The notes under the pieces: model-generated | Databases searched by the model: none | What the model saw: the letters and a program-made list of their open reading frames with translations, nothing else | What the model was told of the DNA's origin: nothing | Made by a program: the position numbers and the translations under genes | Assembly (NCBI RefSeq): GCF_005280585.1 | Contig: NZ_SZVO01000028.1 | Location: 1 to 46,805 of the forward strand | DNA from: Dyadobacter frigoris | Lineage (GTDB): Bacteria > Bacteroidota > Bacteroidia > Cytophagales > Spirosomataceae | Direction: 5' to 3' | DNA length: 46,805 bases | Shown: positions 43,734-46,805 of the stretch, one piece after another | Numbering within the stretch: the stretch's first letter is position 1 | How the letters are laid out: every line of letters starts with the position of its first letter

Positions 43734-43780
43734 GGGGAAGAGTGACAGCAGTATTCTGATTCTCTTCCCCAATCTTCAAC
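43734..43780 (+). terminator. Possible hairpin terminator after the tra operon
   Basis: GGGGAAGAG (43734-43742) is complemented by CTCTTCCCC (43772-43780), a 9-bp stem with a long loop and no T-run. It lies 10 bp after the DUF3945-like stop and may stabilise or attenuate the transcript rather than terminate it. Confidence 0.45.
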
Positions 43781-43799
43781 CAAAATCATTCAATTAATC

Positions 43800-44087
43800 A
43801 TGGAAAGTTTAAATCTTGTCAGCCGGTTTTTCGATGCGATCAGAAAAGATCCCTGTATCAGCACCACCCATATCAGTATTTACATGGCACTCGTCTTTTA
43901 CAGCAAAGACCAGCCCGCTGCCGATCCGATCCATGTTTTCAGCCAGCAGATCATTGATATCTGTAAGATTTCAAGTCGCAGCACCTACTACCGCTGTATG
44001 CACGACCTTCACGCGTTTGGTTACTTGCAGTACATGCCCGTTTTTAAACGCAATAAGCCAAGCCAGGTCTTGCTTATTGCGATGTAA
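43800..44087 (+). CDS. Small winged-helix-like protein, copy 1
   Basis: 95 residues. Blocks HISIYMALVFYSKDQ, SSRSTYYRCMHDLHAFGYLQYMP and a basic end fit the small winged-helix (replication-initiation/MarR-like) pattern, with SRSTYYRCMHDL as the recognition helix and the YLQYMP wing. The gene at 44456 encodes a paralogue with the same plan (IGTYMALLHLLRQN; SVPTYHKYMADLVRFGYIHYHP). Such pairs are common at this position in Bacteroidota elements; their targets are unknown. Confidence 0.6.
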   Translation: MESLNLVSRFFDAIRKDPCISTTHISIYMALVFYSKDQPAADPIHVFSQQIIDICKISSRSTYYRCMHDLHAFGYLQYMPVFKRNKPSQVLLIAM

Positions 44088-44178
44088 CGCGCCAGAAAAT
44101 AAACGATCCTTTCAAGTATTTAAAATGGCCACATCAGCACAAAAATGCTGTAATCGGCTGCTCATAATTTAATGTAAA

Positions 44179-44448
44179 ATGGAAATAGAACTGATCACTA
44201 AAGAAGATCTTCGGCAGCTGCGAGCGCAGCTGCTCGAAGATATTAAAGCGCATTTTTCCGCGCAAGCCACCCAAAAAACCCAGTGGCTTAAAAGCGCACA
44301 GGTTAGGGCGATGCTGAGCATTTCGCCCGGTACGCTGCAAACCTTGCGCGTAAATGGCACACTCAAACATACCAAAATAGGCGGCTCGTTTTATTATCTG
44401 CAATCTGATATAGACGCGCTTTTAAAATCAGGTAAAAATCAAAACTAA
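44179..44448 (+). CDS. HTH_17/excisionase-like DNA-binding protein
   Basis: 89 residues. The C-terminal half (WLKSAQVRAMLSISPGTLQTLRVNGTLKHTKIGGSFYYLQSDIDALL) is the MerR-like helix-turn-helix with wing found in excisionases and small element regulators (WLxxxxVxxxLxISxxTLxxxRxxGxLxxxKIGxxxxYxxxDIxxLL). An N-terminal helix (ITKEDLRQLRAQLLEDIKAHF) may mediate dimerisation. It lies between the two winged-helix genes, 8 bp before the second, so they are probably one operon. Excision control by an Xis-like role is inferred. Confidence 0.8.
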   Translation: MEIELITKEDLRQLRAQLLEDIKAHFSAQATQKTQWLKSAQVRAMLSISPGTLQTLRVNGTLKHTKIGGSFYYLQSDIDALLKSGKNQN

Positions 44449-44455
44449 ACACGTC

Positions 44456-44734
44456 ATGGAAAACAGCACCGTTCAATTTCAAACCCGGATCCTTTTGGAC
44501 AAAAGGGTCAGCATCTGGCACATTGGCACCTACATGGCGCTGCTTCATTTACTCCGCCAGAACCAGGGTATCAGTCCTTTTACGATTTCAAGAAAGATCG
44601 TCATGCCGATTGCCCGCATCAAAAGCGTTCCGACCTACCATAAATACATGGCCGACCTGGTGCGTTTTGGCTACATTCATTACCATCCTTCCTATCATCC
44701 CAAGCAGGCAAGCAAAGTTTTTATCATTCCCTGA
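44456..44734 (+). CDS. Small winged-helix-like protein, copy 2
   Basis: 92 residues, clear paralogue of the protein at 43800 by the shared blocks (IGTYMALL, then PTYHKYMADLVRFGYIHYHPSYHP, then basic KVFIIP end). It begins with a short Gln-rich stretch. Immediately downstream lies the palindrome/iteron region, so one of these proteins could bind there. Confidence 0.6.
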   Translation: MENSTVQFQTRILLDKRVSIWHIGTYMALLHLLRQNQGISPFTISRKIVMPIARIKSVPTYHKYMADLVRFGYIHYHPSYHPKQASKVFIIP

Positions 44735-44768
44735 AAGCTTAAACACTTATCAAAATCCTTGGTCCTTT

Positions 44769-44874
44769 TGCAAGCGCTTGCAGAAGGAAACCGGGCAAAA
44801 TTTCCAGCACATATAGCACAAACCGTTACTGACCAGACCCACTGGTCAGGCGCCCTGCTATGCCCTGGAAATTT
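44769..44874. repeat. Nested palindromes, origin- or operator-like
   Basis: A 14-bp perfect palindrome TGCAAGCGCTTGCA (44769-44782). AAATTTCCAG (44798-44807) is inverted as CTGGAAATTT (44865-44874), and the arms continue imperfectly through CATA/TATG and GCA/TGC. Inside lies an 8-bp-stem hairpin CTGACCAG-accca-CTGGTCAG (44829-44849). Confidence 0.65.
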
Positions 44875-44893
44875 CGGGATATTCCCATCCAAC

Positions 44894-44937
44894 TTTCAAT
44901 TGAGTTTCAATTGAATTTCAATGGAGTTTCAATGGAA
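44894..44937 (+). repeat. Four 11-bp direct repeats (iteron-like)
   Basis: TTTCAATTGAG, TTTCAATTGAA, TTTCAATGGAG, TTTCAATGGAA in perfect 11-bp register (consensus TTTCAATKGAR), about one helical turn each. They follow the nested palindromes and end 11 bp before ATG 44948. Helical phasing suggests cooperative binding of a small protein. Confidence 0.75.
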
Positions 44938-45004
44938 CGATTAAACTATGAATCGATTGAAAAGGATTATACTTTGTTTCTATCCGATTAAAACACAAAA
45001 AAAA

Positions 45005-45622
45005 ATGATCAGAAAACCGCTAAAAGCAAGGGCGCTACCGCCCGATCCAAACAAATCGCTTTTTAAGTTTAAACTCAGCTGGATAGACCCTGAGCTTTTA
45101 GGCCAAATCAAAATCCAAACCTGGTACAGCTATGATTTCAACACCGAGCGCGAGGCTTTCCCGCAGGGACTGGACAAAGAGCTGCGCACGAAGTGGAAAC
45201 AGCTTTTAGCACTTTGCTACAAGCACCCCGAGCTTTATGATTTTGTCAAATGGCTTCGCCCTTACACACAGGATCAAAATCTTGATCTTTACCTTCCCAA
45301 CTGGCCTGAGCTGACGGCCATGATTCCGCTGATTGAAAATAAATACGGCTGGCAGCTTCTGGAAAACTACGGGCAAAGCTGCGGCTTTGAGCATTTAAGC
45401 TTTCAAAGCGTCAGCCGGTCATACCCAAGGCAGCCCGGACATAGTCCTGGCCGGGTGGATTTTCGTCAGTTTTATGGCTTTGGCTATTTCCAGCGCAATA
45501 ATTTTATCGTGAGCAGTATGGCCAGCGGAAGACTTATCAAGGTTGACATTTATGATAATCTGATGTATCATAGTGACAATCATCTGCATAGTGTTGTCAG
45601 CCTCACAACCGTAGGTGGTTAG
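45005..45622 (+). CDS. Hypothetical protein downstream of repeats
   Basis: I prefer ATG 45005 (MIRKPLKARALPPDPNK) behind an A-rich leader; ATG 44948 would add MNRLKRIILCFYPIKTQKK. 205 residues, no signal or membrane segment in the shorter form. Blocks FKLSWIDPELLGQIKIQTWYSYDF, WPELTAMIPLIENKYGWQLLENY and VDFRQFYGFGYFQRNNFIVS suggest a mixed alpha/beta cytoplasmic protein. I recognise no family. Its position after iteron-like repeats would fit a replication or plasmid-maintenance gene, but no Rep motif is visible. Confidence 0.6.
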   Translation: MIRKPLKARALPPDPNKSLFKFKLSWIDPELLGQIKIQTWYSYDFNTEREAFPQGLDKELRTKWKQLLALCYKHPELYDFVKWLRPYTQDQNLDLYLPNWPELTAMIPLIENKYGWQLLENYGQSCGFEHLSFQSVSRSYPRQPGHSPGRVDFRQFYGFGYFQRNNFIVSSMASGRLIKVDIYDNLMYHSDNHLHSVVSLTTVGG

Positions 45623-46326
45623 CAGTTTCAAGGAAACATTTCCACCCAGCTGGATTTCAAATATGAATTAACAATTTCTTACAAACCTCCCATCATTTTA
45701 GATCTTTCCTCCATTCTAACCAGAGGTTATAGGTCAACTAAAACAAAATCAAGCACCTGACTGATATCGATGACCAAAGCAGTACACAGATGCTTTATAT
45801 CATTTTACCGGCTTCCTGAAGCTCACGCGCTCTGAAATTCCCGTTTGCTGACTAAAATAAGAATTTGTTTAGTCATCGATGCGCTAATACGTGATTTTAA
45901 TGCCGTATGGCAGTATGGTGTGAGGTTGTATACGACTGCTCGGGCACGTGTCAGTCTTTGGATGTTGCCATTTTTGTATTACCAAATCCGGCTTTCGATT
46001 TCCGCATAGGCCAGCAGTCCTCTGCTCCTGATAAGCTGTTCACCTCGTCGTAACCGAGAAACGCTTATAGCTACGCGCTGAAAGCGCTAAACCAAGCTAA
46101 CCCCGATTACAAATCACATTTAGCTTGGTTTCTAACCTCTTTGGCCAGAGCAAGCAAGCGGTCGTCATACCGATCTTCATAAGCAGCGGGACGAGCTAAA
46201 AGATCAGCTGTTTTGTGCGGAATAAAGTCCAATACTTAAGGGATCTCTACCGGAAAAAGCGGACAGAGAATCCGGGCGCGCTGTATTAGATAAATCTGGA
46301 TATCTTTTCATCACGGGTGTTTTTAG

Positions 46327-46352
46327 GGGGAGGCACGAAGGCCTCCCCTTTG
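46327..46352. terminator. GC-rich hairpin terminator
   Basis: GGGGAGGC (46327-46334), ACGAAG loop, GCCTCCCC (46341-46348), then a short TTT. It could terminate leftward transcription from the integrase side or rightward transcription. Confidence 0.6.
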
Positions 46353-46509
46353 CTAATTCAATTGAAACAGGCCATTTCCATTTTGGGTGAACCCTTCACA
46401 AAGCTCAAAGGCGCGCTGTGACCTAAGCTGCGCTGTTCCCCCAAAAAGCACCGATTTTACTTTCGCTTCACCATCATCGTATTTTCTAATGTTTTGAAAA
46501 TAACCTGTG

Positions 46510-46537
46510 ACCGTTATGCAAAGCTTTGCATAACGGT
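46510..46537. repeat. 28-bp perfect palindrome near the integrase
   Basis: The left half ACCGTTATGCAAAG (46510-46523) is followed with no spacer by its exact reverse complement (46524-46537). It lies about 100 bp from the end of the integrase gene, where recombination or regulatory sites are expected. It is too symmetric to be accidental. Confidence 0.75.
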
Positions 46538-46555
46538 AATTATGGAAAGTAAAAG

Positions 46556-46632
46556 ATTATGTAAAGCAACATCATAAAGAGGGGTAAACAGGTGTGTTTG
46601 GCCGTCTACTTTACAATATCACTTTACATAAT
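46556..46632. other. Candidate integrase/excisionase arm sites
   Basis: ATTATGTAAAG (46556-46566) is inverted as CTTTACATAAT (46622-46632). ACTTTACA occurs twice as a direct repeat (46608-46615 and 46621-46628). Clusters of such short sites beside int genes usually bind Int or Xis. Confidence 0.4.
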
Positions 46633-46639
46633 AATGCAG

Positions 46640-46805
46640 CTATTTTTTAAGGTTCCTTAGCCATTCCAACAAGGTATCATCTTTCTCCCACGAGTTAGCT
46701 TTGGATTTTTCAGGTTTCATTTCAACATAAACCTTTTCAAAAGCATCCCGTTTTTGCTTGGAATCAGCACGGGCGTAGATGTCGGTTGTCTGAATGGATA
46801 CGTGT
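46640..46805 (-). CDS. Tyrosine recombinase/integrase, C-terminal part (partial at right edge)
   Basis: The minus strand encodes HVSIQTTDIYARADSKQK, then REDAF-like EKVY and a helical tail (DDTLLEWLRNLKK), ending at a TAG at 46640-46642. HVSIQTT...Y is the catalytic end of phage-type integrases: the conserved histidine and the nucleophile tyrosine in IYAR. Only the last 55 residues are inside the window. This would be the recombinase that integrates and excises the element. The gene reads toward the transfer module, leaving the palindrome region at its 3' side. Confidence 0.88.
   Translation of the reverse strand, partial: HVSIQTTDIYARADSKQKRDAFEKVYVEMKPEKSKANSWEKDDTLLEWLRNLKK

Larger units (their letters stand above)
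45623..46639. other. Long non-coding region between the transfer module and the integrase
   Basis: About 1 kb without a convincing gene. It contains an inverted repeat AAACCAAGCTAA/TTAGCTTGGTTT (46089-46100, 46120-46131), the hairpin at 46327-46350, the palindrome at 46510-46537 and the repeats at 46556-46632. A 67-codon minus-strand frame (46556-46353) lacks a start codon. Confidence 0.5.

Noticed and set aside
46353..46556. 67-codon minus-strand open frame ending FTQNGNGLFQLN just before a GC-rich hairpin
   Set aside because: Its residues look protein-like, but there is no ATG, GTG or usable TTG, the 28-bp palindrome lies inside it, and I recognise no family. It may be a gene remnant.
1..46805. 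CRISPR arrays, rRNA genes and tRNA genes
   Set aside because: No regularly spaced repeats of CRISPR type, no rRNA segments and no tRNA cloverleaf that I can recognise by eye. A tRNA search program would be needed to exclude a tRNA fragment used as an attachment site.

Overview
The window looks like a piece of a Bacteroidota genome, most plausibly Cytophagales or Sphingobacteriales. The evidence is a type IX secretion C-terminal sorting domain (3821-5419), a SusC/SusD pair, a Bacteroidetes-type tra gene set (TraE, F, G, I, J, K, L, M, N), TAnnTTTG-like promoters and small DUF families typical of that phylum. No rRNA gene is present, and I recognised no tRNA gene, so the genus cannot be fixed.

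Region 1 (1 to about 8.4 kb) is an AT-rich, partly decayed accessory stretch. It holds the C-terminus of a DDE transposase cut by the window edge, a DUF6624-like exported protein, a frameshifted CPCC-type zinc-ribbon gene, a small lipoprotein, a seven-repeat lipoprotein that looks like a beta-propeller, a large adhesin-like protein with a gliding/T9SS type B C-terminal domain, a serine hydrolase of the class C beta-lactamase fold, and a resolvase remnant bracketed by degenerate direct repeats.

Region 2 (8.4-13.5 kb) is the mobilisation module of an integrative conjugative element or conjugative plasmid: VirD4/TraG-type coupling protein, MOBP-type relaxase and ribbon-helix-helix relaxosome protein (all minus strand). 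A palindrome-rich intergenic region behind them is the best oriT candidate. A small hypothetical protein and a RadC/JAB protein follow.

Region 3 (13.6-21.7 kb) is the most interesting cargo. A full-length class I lanthipeptide dehydratase (LanB) is followed by a LytTR response regulator, an overlapping LytS-type histidine kinase, and a 47-codon gene (19087-19230) whose product looks like a ribosomal natural-product precursor. A rho-independent terminator closes this run. An unknown 399-aa protein, a Crp/Fnr-type regulator and a DUF6520-like small exported protein come next. No LanC cyclase, protease or exporter lies in the window.

Region 4 (21.7-28.7 kb) is a SusC-SusD-TlpA operon on the minus strand. 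A densely structured sequence (28314-28440) lies upstream of susC.

Region 5 (28.7-32.4 kb) is AT-rich and unlike its neighbours. It has an XRE-like regulator and a two-gene envelope operon of unknown function. The first gene of that operon carries a 13-base C homopolymer, a candidate phase-variation switch.

Region 6 (32.6-45.6 kb) is the conjugative transfer operon (plus strand) from a promoter near 32.7 kb: hypothetical, traE, traF, traG, three traI-like paralogues, traJ, traK, traL, traM, traN and a DUF3945-like gene. Three small winged-helix/HTH proteins, an origin-like cluster of palindromes and 11-bp direct repeats, and a hypothetical protein follow.

Region 7 (45.6-46.8 kb) is mostly non-coding with a 28-bp perfect palindrome and repeated CTTTAC motifs. 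It ends in the C-terminus of a tyrosine recombinase (minus strand) running off the right edge. Mob genes, tra operon and integrase together argue that about 8.4-46.8 kb belongs to one mobile element carrying the lanthipeptide/LytTR system, the SusCD cluster and the AT-rich operon as cargo.
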